DNA of 42,820 nt, taken from the NCBI GenBank assembly GCA_027030485.1, contig JALVEY010000014.1:1-42820 (forward strand), read 5' to 3'. Position 1 is the stretch's first letter, and every line of letters starts with the position of its first letter. The position numbers and the translations under genes were made by a program. The stretch comes from Persephonella sp. (GTDB lineage: Bacteria; Aquificota; Aquificia; Aquificales; Hydrogenothermaceae). The notes under the pieces are model-generated. The model worked only from the letters and a program-made list of their open reading frames with translations. It did not search any database and was not told where the DNA came from. Shown piece after piece: positions 27,379-35,886 of this stretch.

Positions 27379-28230
27379 ATGGGAAAAATAATAGGTCTTG
27401 TGAACCAGAAGGGTGGTGCAGGAAAGAGCAGTATTACAAATGCTCTATCCAATGAGTTTTCAAGAAGAGGATACAGGGTACTTGTGGTTGATTACGATCC
27501 TCAAGGAACACAGACAATGCTTTTTGGTTTCAACAGGCTTTCTGAGTTTTCGGATACAGAGCATGATATTACAAATATTTTTAATGGGAAAGATTTAAAA
27601 CCTATCAATGTTAAAGAAAACCTTGACCTCATACCTGCAAATCAAGGTTTAAGGGAAGAGGCAGAAAGTGGAAGAATGGGAAAAGAGCTTGTTCTTTTAA
27701 ACTTTTTAAAAGGAGGGTTTGGGAAAAAAGGTCTTGCAGAGGAGTATGACATGATATTTATTGATTCTCCTGCTGATTCAGGTGCATTGACCGTTGGAAC
27801 TATTGCATCCAGCGATTACATACTTATACCTACAAGGCTTACATTTGTTGATTCCACAGGTCTTGTGGGAACACTCCAGACAGTCATACAGGCTGTAATG
27901 ACTTTCAGACTTGATTTATCTATTTTAGGATTTATACCTGTTGCTTATAAACCAAGACTAAAGGAACATAAAGATGTTCTTGCATCTTTAAAGCAGACTA
28001 TCCCACAGATATTAGGTAGATATGATTTTATAAAAATAGCATCAGAGGATCTTTTCTTTGATCCTATAAACGATAGAATTGCGTGGGCTGAAGCGGCAGG
28101 AAAAAGAATATCAATAAGAGATTATATTGAAAAAGAAAAAAAGGGACAGAAGGATATTATTTATACCGTTGAAAAAATAACAGATGAGATAATCAGAAGA
28201 ACGCTAATTCTATCCGAATTAACAGTATAA
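27379..28230 (+). CDS. ParA/Soj-family partition ATPase
   Basis: About 284 residues starting GKIIGLVNQKGGAGKSS, the deviant Walker A motif of ParA/MinD ATPases, with Walker A' VVDYDPQGT and Walker B MIFIDSPAD. These proteins form ATP-dependent dimers on DNA and are stimulated by ParB. The ATG at 27379 is chosen, 7 bases after AAGGAG; an upstream in-frame ATG at 27343 has no such site. A ParB-like gene follows after 10 bases. The GFNRLSEFSDTEHD and EEKKKGQKD-type regions differ from standard chromosomal Soj, so this may be a second or plasmid-type system. Confidence 0.9.
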   Translation: MGKIIGLVNQKGGAGKSSITNALSNEFSRRGYRVLVVDYDPQGTQTMLFGFNRLSEFSDTEHDITNIFNGKDLKPINVKENLDLIPANQGLREEAESGRMGKELVLLNFLKGGFGKKGLAEEYDMIFIDSPADSGALTVGTIASSDYILIPTRLTFVDSTGLVGTLQTVIQAVMTFRLDLSILGFIPVAYKPRLKEHKDVLASLKQTIPQILGRYDFIKIASEDLFFDPINDRIAWAEAAGKRISIRDYIEKEKKGQKDIIYTVEKITDEIIRRTLILSELTV

Positions 28231-28240
28231 GGAGGATGTT

Positions 28241-29191
28241 ATGGATTTAGGAATTTTTGAGGACATACTTGATATTAAAAAAACAGAGAAAATAAAAGAA
28301 ACAATTCAAAAAATACAAGAAGTTGAGCCTAAGGAAATAGATATCTCAAAAATTAAAAGTCCTAAGTTCCATGACAGAAGTTATGTCAGCCCTGAAAGGA
28401 TCGTAGCCCTTGCAGAAAATATCAAAGAGTACGGTCTTGCTCAACCTATAGTTGTTAGAAAGCTTGAAGATGGAAGCTACGAGAGGATAATAGGATACAT
28501 CAGGATAAAAGCATTTGAGTATCTAAAAAGGGACAAAATCCCTGCTGTTGTTCTTGATGTTGACGAAGAGACCGCCCTTGCACTTATGATATCAGAAAAT
28601 GCCCAGAGGGAAGATCTGAATGATTACGACAAACTAATGTCCCATCTTGATTATCTCTCTTTTATACTAAAAAAAGATAGAGATGATGTGATAAAAACAG
28701 CAAGAAAGATATTTAACTACATTTCAGGAAATATAAAAGAGCTTACCCCAGAGGAAAGAAGAGAGGGACAGATAATAGAAAAGACATTACAGAAGCTTTC
28801 AGGAACAAATCTGAGAACATTTATAGAAAGATTAAAAATTATTAATGTTGCTCCCCAGATAAAAGATGCCATAAAAAAACACGGCTGGTCTTACTCATTA
28901 GCCATTGAGGTAAACAAGCTCAGGAACTATCCTGAAAAAATGGAACAGCTTATAAAACAGATCATAAAGTATGATCTGAGCAAAAAAGAGGTAGAGGCAA
29001 AGGTCAGGGAGATATTAGGAGAAGAGGCAAAAAAAAGGATTAAAAATCCATTTAAGGAAACCTTTAAAGATCTAAACAGGAAGGTCTCATCAGTATACAA
29101 AAAACTTCCTGAAGAAGAAAAGAAAAAAGTTGAAAAGATAATAGAAGAAAAACTAAACCAGATATACAAAATACTTGAAAAATACGGGTGA
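28241..29191 (+). CDS. ParB/RepB-like DNA-binding partition protein, divergent
   Basis: The 316-residue protein has the ParB N-domain order: residue contacts SPERIVALAENIKEYGLAQP, a CTP-box region, and ENAQREDLNDYDKL, close to the ENxQRxDLxPxE motif. The usual GERRxxA box reads GYIRIKA, so one Arg and the Glu are missing. A helix-turn-helix may lie around residues 165-235 (SGTNLRTFIERLK, KKHGWSYSLAIEVNKLR). The C-terminus is Lys/Glu-rich and helical, suited to dimerisation. It follows AGGAGG, 10 bases after the parA-like gene. No parS site was recognised. Confidence 0.82.
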   Translation: MDLGIFEDILDIKKTEKIKETIQKIQEVEPKEIDISKIKSPKFHDRSYVSPERIVALAENIKEYGLAQPIVVRKLEDGSYERIIGYIRIKAFEYLKRDKIPAVVLDVDEETALALMISENAQREDLNDYDKLMSHLDYLSFILKKDRDDVIKTARKIFNYISGNIKELTPEERREGQIIEKTLQKLSGTNLRTFIERLKIINVAPQIKDAIKKHGWSYSLAIEVNKLRNYPEKMEQLIKQIIKYDLSKKEVEAKVREILGEEAKKRIKNPFKETFKDLNRKVSSVYKKLPEEEKKKVEKIIEEKLNQIYKILEKYG

Positions 29192-29194
29192 GGA

Positions 29195-29656
29195 TTATTC
29201 CTCCTCTTTTTCTTCTATCTCTTTTAGGGCTTTTTCAAAGTCTTTTATATCCTGAAACTCATTGTAAACAGATCTAAATCTGAGGTATGCAACAGGATCT
29301 ATTTTCTTTAACCTCTCCTGTACAAGATCACCTATCTCTGTACTGTCAACAACAAGTTTTCCTTCCTCAAGAAGATACTTTTCTATCTCATCGGCTATAT
29401 CAACCATCTGTTTTTCAGATACAGGTCTGTTTTTTGAGGCAAGCCTTATTCCTCTAATTATTTTGTCTTTGTTGAAAGGTTCAGTTGTGCCGTTTTTTTT
29501 CTTAACGATAATCTTTTCTTCTTCGTATCTTTCATAAGTTGTAAACCTAAATCCGCAGTCAAGGCATTCACGCCTTCTTCTGATCACAGACCCATCTTTT
29601 GACTGTCTTGTATCAACAACCTTATCATTAAGAGATCCGCAGTTTGGGCATTTCAT
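29195..29656 (-). CDS. nrdR: Transcriptional repressor NrdR
   Basis: The 153-residue protein has the NrdR zinc ribbon (C3, C6, C31, C34; MKCPNCGS...RRECLDCGFRF) and an ATP-cone domain (IIVKKKNGTTEPFNKDKIIRG). It represses ribonucleotide reductase genes according to bound dATP/ATP. The length is typical. It is coupled to the upstream SnoaL-like gene by a TAATG overlap and converges with the ParB-like gene, leaving 3 bases between stops. No NrdR-box pair was recognised in the window and no nrd gene is present. Confidence 0.96.
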   Translation of the reverse strand: MKCPNCGSLNDKVVDTRQSKDGSVIRRRRECLDCGFRFTTYERYEEEKIIVKKKNGTTEPFNKDKIIRGIRLASKNRPVSEKQMVDIADEIEKYLLEEGKLVVDSTEIGDLVQERLKKIDPVAYLRFRSVYNEFQDIKDFEKALKEIEEKEEE

Positions 29657-30054
29657 TAAGTTTTTTCTTCCTCCTTTATTTCCTTATAAGATAATCCATA
29701 ATAAACAAAATGCCCCTGTATTTTTTTGTTCTTATTTATATAAAATTTTGATATTACATCTGCCTTTGAGTCTTCATTTGTGTATATGTAGTATTCCAAA
29801 AGAGCCTCGTCTCCTTTTATCCATAATCCTCTTGGTTTTATTTTTAGCTCTGGGAATATTTTTAGAACAACCTTAAAATAATTTTTTATGTTTTCCTTTC
29901 CTGTTATAGTTAATCTATCGGGATATATCTCTTTTATTTTTGGATCATAAAGCTCTGCTGTTTCAGCATAGCTGTCCATAATTTTCTCAAGATCATGACT
30001 GTTCCAGCCTTCAATCCAGCTGTCAATAGTTTCCTGCACCGGAGACTTTCCCAT
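29656..30054 (-). CDS. SnoaL/NTF2-like fold protein of unknown function
   Basis: The 132 residues fit the SnoaL-like NTF2 fold: VQETIDSWIEGWNSHDLEKIM, then YAETAELYDP, TITGKENIKNYFKVVL and a final strand set with GHFVYYGLSY. The fold serves as a small-molecule pocket in enzymes and as a protein-interaction domain, so function cannot be assigned. It lies between hemL (8-base gap) and nrdR (overlap), and is probably cotranscribed with both. No signal peptide is present. Confidence 0.75.
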   Translation of the reverse strand: MGKSPVQETIDSWIEGWNSHDLEKIMDSYAETAELYDPKIKEIYPDRLTITGKENIKNYFKVVLKIFPELKIKPRGLWIKGDEALLEYYIYTNEDSKADVISKFYINKNKKIQGHFVYYGLSYKEIKEEEKT

Positions 30055-30062
30055 TTTTCCTC

Positions 30063-31346
30063 CTACAGCTGTTTAAACGTATCTTCCACAGCGTTTATGG
30101 TTTTGTTTATATCCTCATCACTGTGGGCAGTACTCAGGAAAGATGCCTCAAACTGGGACGGGGCAAGATATACACCCTTTTCAAGCATTAATCTATAAAA
30201 TCTGTTAAAAAGTTCAAGATCAGACGATTTTGCGTCATTAAAGTTTTTCACCTCTTTGTCTGTGAAAAACATTGTAATCATAGAGCCGACCCTGTTTACT
30301 GTGGCTTTTATTCCATATTTATCAATAAGCTGCTTAAAGCCATCTTCCAGCTTTTTCCCTTTATTATCAAGTTCTTGATAAGGATTTTTTTCTTTTAATA
30401 TCTGGAGCTGTCTTAATCCTGCTGCCATGGCAAGGGGATTACCTGATAGAGTTCCTGCCTGATAAACAGGTCCTTCAGGTGCAACATGAAGCATTATTTC
30501 TCTCTTTCCTCCGTAAGCTCCAACTGGAAGCCCTGCCCCTATTACCTTACCCATTGTTGTCAGATCAGGATCTATTCCATAAAGCTCCTGTGCTCCTCCA
30601 AGGGCAAGCCTGAAGCCTGTCATTACCTCGTCCCAGATCAGGAGAGCTCCGTACTGCTTTGTTATATCCCTCAGTTTCTGGTGGTATTCTCTGGAAGGGG
30701 CAACAACTCCCATGTTCCCTGCGACAGGTTCAAGAATAACGCAAGCTATATCATCACCATGTTTTTTGAATGCCTCCTCAACAGCATCTATATCGTTGTA
30801 AGGAAGAACTATTGTGAGCTGTGCAAGCTCTTCCGGTATTCCTGGTGTTCCGGGGATACCAAGTGTAGCCACCCCTGATCCTGCAGAAACAAGCAGTGAA
30901 TCCCCATGCCCATGATAGCAACCATCAAACTTGATTATTTTTTTCTTTCCTGTGTATCCCCTTGCAAGCCTGATAGCAGACATTGTTGCTTCTGTTCCAG
31001 AGTTAACAAACCTGACCATCTCAACCGATGGGACAGCATCAACAACGGCTTTTGCCATCTGTATTTCTAATTCTGTTGGAGCTCCAAAACTTGTTCCATA
31101 GTTTGACACCTGTTTTATAGCATTTATTATCTGATCATGGGCATGTCCCAGAATTAAAGGTCCCCATGAGAGAACATAATCTATAAACTCATTTCCATCA
31201 GCATCCCAAACTCTACTGCCTTTTCCTTTTTCAATAAATAATGGTTCCATGCCAAGAGCTTTAAATGCTCTAACAGGAGAATTAACTCCTCCAACAAGGT
31301 ATCTTTGAGCTTCTTTAAACAACTCTTTAGATCTTTCCGTTTTCAT
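30063..31346 (-). CDS. hemL: Glutamate-1-semialdehyde 2,1-aminomutase
   Basis: The 427-residue PLP enzyme makes 5-aminolevulinate in the C5 heme pathway. Landmarks are [15 protein letters not shown], the [16 protein letters not shown] block, [36 protein letters not shown] and the PLP lysine in [18 protein letters not shown]. The distinction from ordinary aminotransferases is clear from the N-terminus and the [16 protein letters not shown] region. It is the first gene of a hemL-SnoaL-nrdR unit. The cytochrome and the heme-sensing cyclase in this window are consistent with heme demand. Confidence 0.97.
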   Translation of the reverse strand: MKTERSKELFKEAQRYLVGGVNSPVRAFKALGMEPLFIEKGKGSRVWDADGNEFIDYVLSWGPLILGHAHDQIINAIKQVSNYGTSFGAPTELEIQMAKAVVDAVPSVEMVRFVNSGTEATMSAIRLARGYTGKKKIIKFDGCYHGHGDSLLVSAGSGVATLGIPGTPGIPEELAQLTIVLPYNDIDAVEEAFKKHGDDIACVILEPVAGNMGVVAPSREYHQKLRDITKQYGALLIWDEVMTGFRLALGGAQELYGIDPDLTTMGKVIGAGLPVGAYGGKREIMLHVAPEGPVYQAGTLSGNPLAMAAGLRQLQILKEKNPYQELDNKGKKLEDGFKQLIDKYGIKATVNRVGSMITMFFTDKEVKNFNDAKSSDLELFNRFYRLMLEKGVYLAPSQFEASFLSTAHSDEDINKTINAVEDTFKQL

Positions 31347-31371
31347 TTTCTCCTCGCACTTTTTTTGAATA

Positions 31372-31402
31372 ATTATACCAAAGATATAAAGCTAATATCT
31401 TT
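31372..31402 (-). promoter_or_regulatory. Extended -10 promoter of hemL with overlapping inverted repeat
   Basis: On the minus strand TGGTATAAT gives an extended -10 box (31372-31380). Just upstream, an 8-bp perfect inverted repeat AAAGATAT...ATATCTTT (31380-31402, 7-base centre) covers the position of the -35 region. This suggests an operator or activator site, perhaps shared with the divergent gene at 31470. No good -35 hexamer is seen at 17 bases. Confidence 0.4.
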
Positions 31403-31469
31403 ATCCTCTTGCCTTTTTCTTCAAATCAGGTTAAATTTAATAATTAGTTATTAATAACGGGGGGTTAGA

Positions 31470-31790
31470 ATGGAGGGGGAAGATCTTATCTTAAAGCTTG
31501 AGAGTTTAGGGTTTGATTTTGATACGGTTGTTTTATATTCCGAAAGTGGTGAAATTATCCGTGTAATTGGGGATAACCCTGATTTTTCAGAAAAATTACC
31601 AGATCTGTGTCAGATTGTACACTCGGTAGGAATTAATCTTACTAAGGTCGTTAACAAAGGGGATTACCATTACACAATTGTAGAAGGATTAGAAGGAAAT
31701 ATTCTGTTTTGTGGTTATAAAACTTACTGTTTAATAGGAATTATAAAGGAAAATGGTAAACCGTATAGGTATCAGTCTGCATTTCAATAA
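31470..31790 (+). CDS. Small protein of unknown function, possible roadblock/LC7-like fold
   Basis: The 106-residue acidic protein has no signal peptide or membrane helix. Residues 17-36 (DTVVLYSESGEIIRVIGDNP) and the later GLEGNILFCGYKTYCLIGIIK recall the alternating strands of roadblock/LC7 proteins, which act with small GTPases in bacterial polarity and motility. The match is only structural in flavour and no GTPase gene is adjacent. A G-rich stretch (GGGGGG) lies 8 bases before the ATG. The gene is isolated: it diverges from hemL and overlaps the end of the acyltransferase gene by 7 bases. Confidence 0.6.
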   Translation: MEGEDLILKLESLGFDFDTVVLYSESGEIIRVIGDNPDFSEKLPDLCQIVHSVGINLTKVVNKGDYHYTIVEGLEGNILFCGYKTYCLIGIIKENGKPYRYQSAFQ

Positions 31791-32665
31791 ATATTTTCAG
31801 GTTCTCCTTCAGGTCTTGTCTTCCATCTTTTATGTGCCCACAAGTATTGATCTGGATGTTTTCTGACCGCATTTTCTATTTTTTTGGTATAAGTTTGAGT
31901 CAAATTAATTAGATCCTCATCGTAATTTCCTGAAGGTATAAAGTCTATTTTTTCTATTTCACAATAATATTTCTTTGTTTCTTTATCAAAGTAAGAATAA
32001 GCAAAAAGAACATCTACATTATATTTCAGAGAAAGTTTAGCTGGAAAGGTAACGGTAGAAGCTTTAAGTCCAAAAAAATCTACAAAAACCCCCCGATGAG
32101 CAAGAGTGTTTTGATCAGCCAAAAATGTAATAATTTTTCCTTCTTTTAATGCTCTAATAAAATCTTTTAAAGGCTGATCATGAAACACTATTTTTATTCC
32201 AGAGGACTGTCTGATATGTGTAATGTAATCATTAAGCTTTTTATTTCCCATTCTATAAGCAAGGTCAACAATACCTTCGAAATTATATGCAAGCCCTGCT
32301 CCTCCAACCTCCCAATTTCCAATATGAGCAGATATAAGTATTTTTCCCTTATTCCTGTTCTGTAAAAGTTCTTTTCCTTTTACTATCTGAAAAATTTCGT
32401 TGATATATCCAGTCTTGACATAATCAGGTATTTTTGGAAACTCAGTTAATATTCTTCCAATATTTTGAAGGGATTTTTTCCCTATATCTAATTTCCAGTT
32501 AAGTGGTTTATCAGGAAAGGCTATATCAAGATTTTTTAAAATAACTTTTCTTCTATATCCTATATTCCAAAATAAAGAACCTAAATTCTCCCCAAATTTC
32601 AGGTTTTTATCTCTGTCTAAATTTTTTACGACAGAAAAAAATACTTTGGCAAGAATATAAGACAT
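31784..32665 (-). CDS. Lipid A biosynthesis acyltransferase (LpxL/HtrB family)
   Basis: The 293-residue protein has the family's HX4E catalytic motif in SAHIGNWEVGG and matching blocks: ILKNLDIAFPDK near the N-terminus, VDLAYRMGNKKLNDYI, FLADQNTLAHRGVFVDFFGL and C-terminal QYLWAHKRWKTRPEGE. These enzymes add secondary acyl chains to lipid A at the inner membrane, so the cell makes LPS and has an outer membrane. Which acyl position it modifies cannot be read. The start overlaps the Nudix stop (TAATG). Confidence 0.9.
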   Translation of the reverse strand: MSYILAKVFFSVVKNLDRDKNLKFGENLGSLFWNIGYRRKVILKNLDIAFPDKPLNWKLDIGKKSLQNIGRILTEFPKIPDYVKTGYINEIFQIVKGKELLQNRNKGKILISAHIGNWEVGGAGLAYNFEGIVDLAYRMGNKKLNDYITHIRQSSGIKIVFHDQPLKDFIRALKEGKIITFLADQNTLAHRGVFVDFFGLKASTVTFPAKLSLKYNVDVLFAYSYFDKETKKYYCEIEKIDFIPSGNYDEDLINLTQTYTKKIENAVRKHPDQYLWAHKRWKTRPEGEPENIY

Positions 32666-33093
32666 TATAACTCCTTAAGAGCTTCTAATTTTTTTAAAGC
32701 CTTTTCGAATATTTTTTTATCTGTTGGATAAGTTAAAATGTTTTGAACTTCATTTATAGGAAAAAATTTTGCTTCATCTATCTCTTCTTTTTGGGGTGTA
32801 ATCTGACCCCCTTTGTATCTCATAAGGTAATAATAAACAAATTTATGAATTCTGTAAAGATTCATACTGTACCAGTAATCTACCTCTCCTAAGTAATCTA
32901 CTATCTCCGCATCAACCCCCGTTTCTTCCTTTACCTCCCTTAAAGCTGCTTTGTCCTTAGGTTCTCCTCTTTCAATATTTCCTTTAGGAAAGCTCCATCT
33001 GTTTTTTACTCTAATCAAAAGGATCTCAATTTCTCCTTTTTCATTCTTTGTATAAACTACACCGCCTGCAGAAAACTCCCACTTTGTTTCCAT
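32665..33093 (-). CDS. Nudix hydrolase (Ap4A/Ap6A-type)
   Basis: The 142 residues contain a complete Nudix box, GNIERGEPKDKAALREVKEE followed by TGV, preceded by NRWSFPKG. The N-terminal SAGGVVYTKNEKGEIEILLI and YYLMRYKGGQITPQKEEIDEAKFFP are typical of the diadenosine polyphosphate hydrolase subgroup found in thermophiles. It probably removes damaged or signalling nucleotides by cleaving the pyrophosphate link. It lies 9 bases after the SLC13 transporter gene and is coupled to the acyltransferase gene. Confidence 0.92.
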   Translation of the reverse strand: METKWEFSAGGVVYTKNEKGEIEILLIRVKNRWSFPKGNIERGEPKDKAALREVKEETGVDAEIVDYLGEVDYWYSMNLYRIHKFVYYYLMRYKGGQITPQKEEIDEAKFFPINEVQNILTYPTDKKIFEKALKKLEALKEL

Positions 33094-33102
33094 CCATTCA
33101 CC

Positions 33103-34551
33103 TCACTTCATATAGATTAGTACGAAAATGGTTATTATAATTGAACCTATAATATTCATAAAAAATCCAACCTTAACCATTCTACTTATGGGGACATACC
33201 TACTTCCATAAATTATTGCATTTGGTGGTGTGGCTATCGGAAGCATAAAGGCAAAACTTGCGGCAATTATAATACCAAAAACAGGGTAAAAGATCTCTAC
33301 ATTCAGTTGTTTTAAAATTCCAATAAGGATTGGGGCAAATGTAAGCACAGTTGCTGTGTTTGAGCTAATTTCAGTTAAAAACACCATTGATATAACAAGA
33401 ATAAATATAAATAGCACAATAAATTCAGGGGATATAATACCTGCCACATGTTTCCCTATGTATTCAGCAAGCCCTGTTTTTATAATAAGCTTACCTAAAG
33501 CAATACCTCCACCAAATAAAAGTATAGTATCCCAATCAAGTTCTTTAAGGTCTTTTGCTGTCAGGGTTCCCTCTCCCTTCTTTGAAGGAAGTAAAAACAA
33601 AAGTATTCCTGCTATCAAGGCGACTATAGCCTCAGGGATATGGGTTTTTAAAAATTTGTACAGTTCTTTGTTTCCAAGAAGGTTTGCAAGACCAGGCAAA
33701 GTCCATAGGAAAGCCGCAAGAAAAAAAACGAATATTGTATTTCTCTCTGCTATGGAAATCCTGGGTAATTTCTTCTTTTCTTCCTTAATAAGACTTTTTA
33801 TTTTTTTGTAATCTATATTGAAATTTCTTATGTGGAATTTAATATAAAGTAGCATAAATAAGTATGAAAAAAATGTTATTGGTGCAGCAAGCAAAAACCA
33901 ACTTAAAAAGTCCACATCATAGCCTTCATCTTTTAAAAAACCTGCTCCAATAAGGTTTGTAGGCGTTCCTATAAGTGTTGTTGCTCCACCAATAGAGGCA
34001 GCATATGCGACAGAAAGTAAAACAAAAGTAGCAAACTTTCCAGTTTCTCCAATTCCTTTGTTTTTGAACATATGAATAATACCTAAGATAAGAGGGAGAA
34101 GCATCGCTGTTGTTGCCGTATTACTAACCCACATAGAAAGCAAAAAGGAAATAATTGAAAAACCTGCTATAAGCCTGATGGGACTTTTTAGGAAAAAATC
34201 TTTGGAAAGAAGATTTAAAGCAAACCTTCTGTCCAGTCCATGCTTTGTCATTGCTTGTGCTATAAGAAAACTACCTATAAAAAGAAGGATAACAGGATGA
34301 CCAAGGCTCAGAAAAGCATCTTTTACACCAACAACTCCAAAAACAACAGCAATTGAGACCCCTAAGAGAGCTGTTATTGAAAGTGGAACAACCTCTGTTA
34401 ACCAAAAAATGATACAGAATACCATAATTGAAAAAACTATGTGAGCATCTCTGGGAAGGTCTAAAGGAGCAATATAAATTAGAATTGAAAGGATAGGAGC
34501 CAGAAAAAGTCCTATTTCTCTTCTGAATTTTTCAATCCTTTTTATACTCAT
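33103..34551 (-). CDS. SLC13/DASS-family sodium:anion symporter
   Basis: The 482-residue membrane protein has about 11-12 helices and the two inverted-repeat SNT motifs of the family, WVSNTATTAMLLPLILG and EISSNTATVLTFAPILIG. Each is followed by a substrate-site loop (GTPTNLIGAGF and ATPPNAIIYGSRY). A re-entrant hairpin region (LGHPVILLFIGSFLIA) fits too. Members import dicarboxylates, tricarboxylates, sulfate or phosphate with Na+. The substrate is not decided here. The start overlaps the hom stop (ATGA). Confidence 0.92.
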   Translation of the reverse strand: MSIKRIEKFRREIGLFLAPILSILIYIAPLDLPRDAHIVFSIMVFCIIFWLTEVVPLSITALLGVSIAVVFGVVGVKDAFLSLGHPVILLFIGSFLIAQAMTKHGLDRRFALNLLSKDFFLKSPIRLIAGFSIISFLLSMWVSNTATTAMLLPLILGIIHMFKNKGIGETGKFATFVLLSVAYAASIGGATTLIGTPTNLIGAGFLKDEGYDVDFLSWFLLAAPITFFSYLFMLLYIKFHIRNFNIDYKKIKSLIKEEKKKLPRISIAERNTIFVFFLAAFLWTLPGLANLLGNKELYKFLKTHIPEAIVALIAGILLFLLPSKKGEGTLTAKDLKELDWDTILLFGGGIALGKLIIKTGLAEYIGKHVAGIISPEFIVLFIFILVISMVFLTEISSNTATVLTFAPILIGILKQLNVEIFYPVFGIIIAASFAFMLPIATPPNAIIYGSRYVPISRMVKVGFFMNIIGSIIITIFVLIYMK

Positions 34552-35876
34552 TTTTCCTCGTCTTCTACTCTGATGAGAGCAGTTTTTTCTACGGTAATTT
34601 TTTGTTCTTCAATCTCTTTAATTGCTTTTTGAATATTGTTCTCTGATGCGGTGTGTGTTAGGATCACAAGTGGAACAACTTTTTCTTTAGTTTTTCTTGC
34701 AAAAGAAAGTACTTTTTCTTTTTGTATGACGGCTGCTATACTTATGTTATACTTTGCAAAAACTGTGGAAACCTTAGCAAGTATTCCTGTTATGTCAGGA
34801 ACTGTAAACCTGAGGTAATATCTTGTGTAAAAATCTGATGTTTTTGTAAGGGATAAATCTTTATGTTCCCAATTCATTGATGTTACTTCTATTTCCCTGC
34901 CTACACCAAGAGCGATACTTTTTCCAATATCAACTATATCGCTAACAACTGCACTTGCTGTAGGTAAACTTCCTGCTCCTTTACCGTAAAACATTGTTTC
35001 CCCCACAGAATCTCCCTCAACCATAACAGCATTGTAAACACCTTCCACTTTTGATAAGGGATGATCCGAAGGTAAAAACGTAGGGTGAACTCTAACCTCA
35101 ACTTCTCCATTATGTATCTTTGCTATAGCAAGAAGTTTTAAAGTGTATCCTAACTCTTTACCTAAATCTATATCTAAACTATTAATACTTTCTATACCCT
35201 CTGTGTAAACTCCGGAAAAATCTATAAACCCACCGTAAGAAAGGGATGCAAGAATTGTTATTTTATGGGCAGCATCTGTACCGTTAATATCAAGGGTTGG
35301 GTCTGCCTCTGCATAGCCTAAATCCTGAGCTTCTTTTAATACAGAATCAAAACTTTTTCCTTCCTTAAACATCTTAGTCAAAATATAATTTGTTGTTCCG
35401 TTTAGAATGCCGTATATCTTATTGACTTTATTAGCGATCAAACCTTCTCTCAGAGATCTAATAATAGGTATTCCTCCAGCAACAGCAGCCTCAAAACCTA
35501 TCCTTATTCCTTTCTTTTCAGCTTCAATAAAAATATCTTTACCCTTTTCTGCAAGAAGGGCTTTATTTGCTGTGACTATATGTTTTCCACTTTTTATACT
35601 TTTAAGCATAAGATCGTAAGGAAAATCTACTCCTCCTGTAAGCTCAACTATTATGTGAATATCCCCGTCTTCAAGCAATTCATTCAAAGAAAAAGCTTTT
35701 TTTTCTTCAGAAAGAGGGTATGGAAAGCTTTTGTTCCAATTTCTTGTGAAGACTTTTTTTAAATTTATTTGAATACCTGTTTTTTTTGTTAAAAAATTCT
35801 TCTTTTCCTCAAGAATTTTTGCTACGCCGTTTCCAACAACACCGTAGCCAACTATCCCCACATTAATCTCTTTCAA
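34548..35876 (-). CDS. hom: Homoserine dehydrogenase
   Basis: The 442-residue enzyme has an N-terminal Rossmann motif (GIVGYGVVGNGVAKIL), ELTGGVDFPYDLMLKSIKSGKHIVTANKALLA, the GILNGTTNYILTKM block and EADPTLDINGTDAAHKI with catalytic Asp/Lys. A C-terminal ACT domain follows (YYLRFTVPDITGILAKVSTVF), which suggests threonine feedback control. It reduces aspartate semialdehyde to homoserine for Thr and Met synthesis. The start is TTG after GGAGG with 6-base spacing. A nearby ATG is out of frame. Confidence 0.96.
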   Translation of the reverse strand: MKEINVGIVGYGVVGNGVAKILEEKKNFLTKKTGIQINLKKVFTRNWNKSFPYPLSEEKKAFSLNELLEDGDIHIIVELTGGVDFPYDLMLKSIKSGKHIVTANKALLAEKGKDIFIEAEKKGIRIGFEAAVAGGIPIIRSLREGLIANKVNKIYGILNGTTNYILTKMFKEGKSFDSVLKEAQDLGYAEADPTLDINGTDAAHKITILASLSYGGFIDFSGVYTEGIESINSLDIDLGKELGYTLKLLAIAKIHNGEVEVRVHPTFLPSDHPLSKVEGVYNAVMVEGDSVGETMFYGKGAGSLPTASAVVSDIVDIGKSIALGVGREIEVTSMNWEHKDLSLTKTSDFYTRYYLRFTVPDITGILAKVSTVFAKYNISIAAVIQKEKVLSFARKTKEKVVPLVILTHTASENNIQKAIKEIEEQKITVEKTALIRVEDEEK

Positions 35877-35886
35877 CCATTACCTC

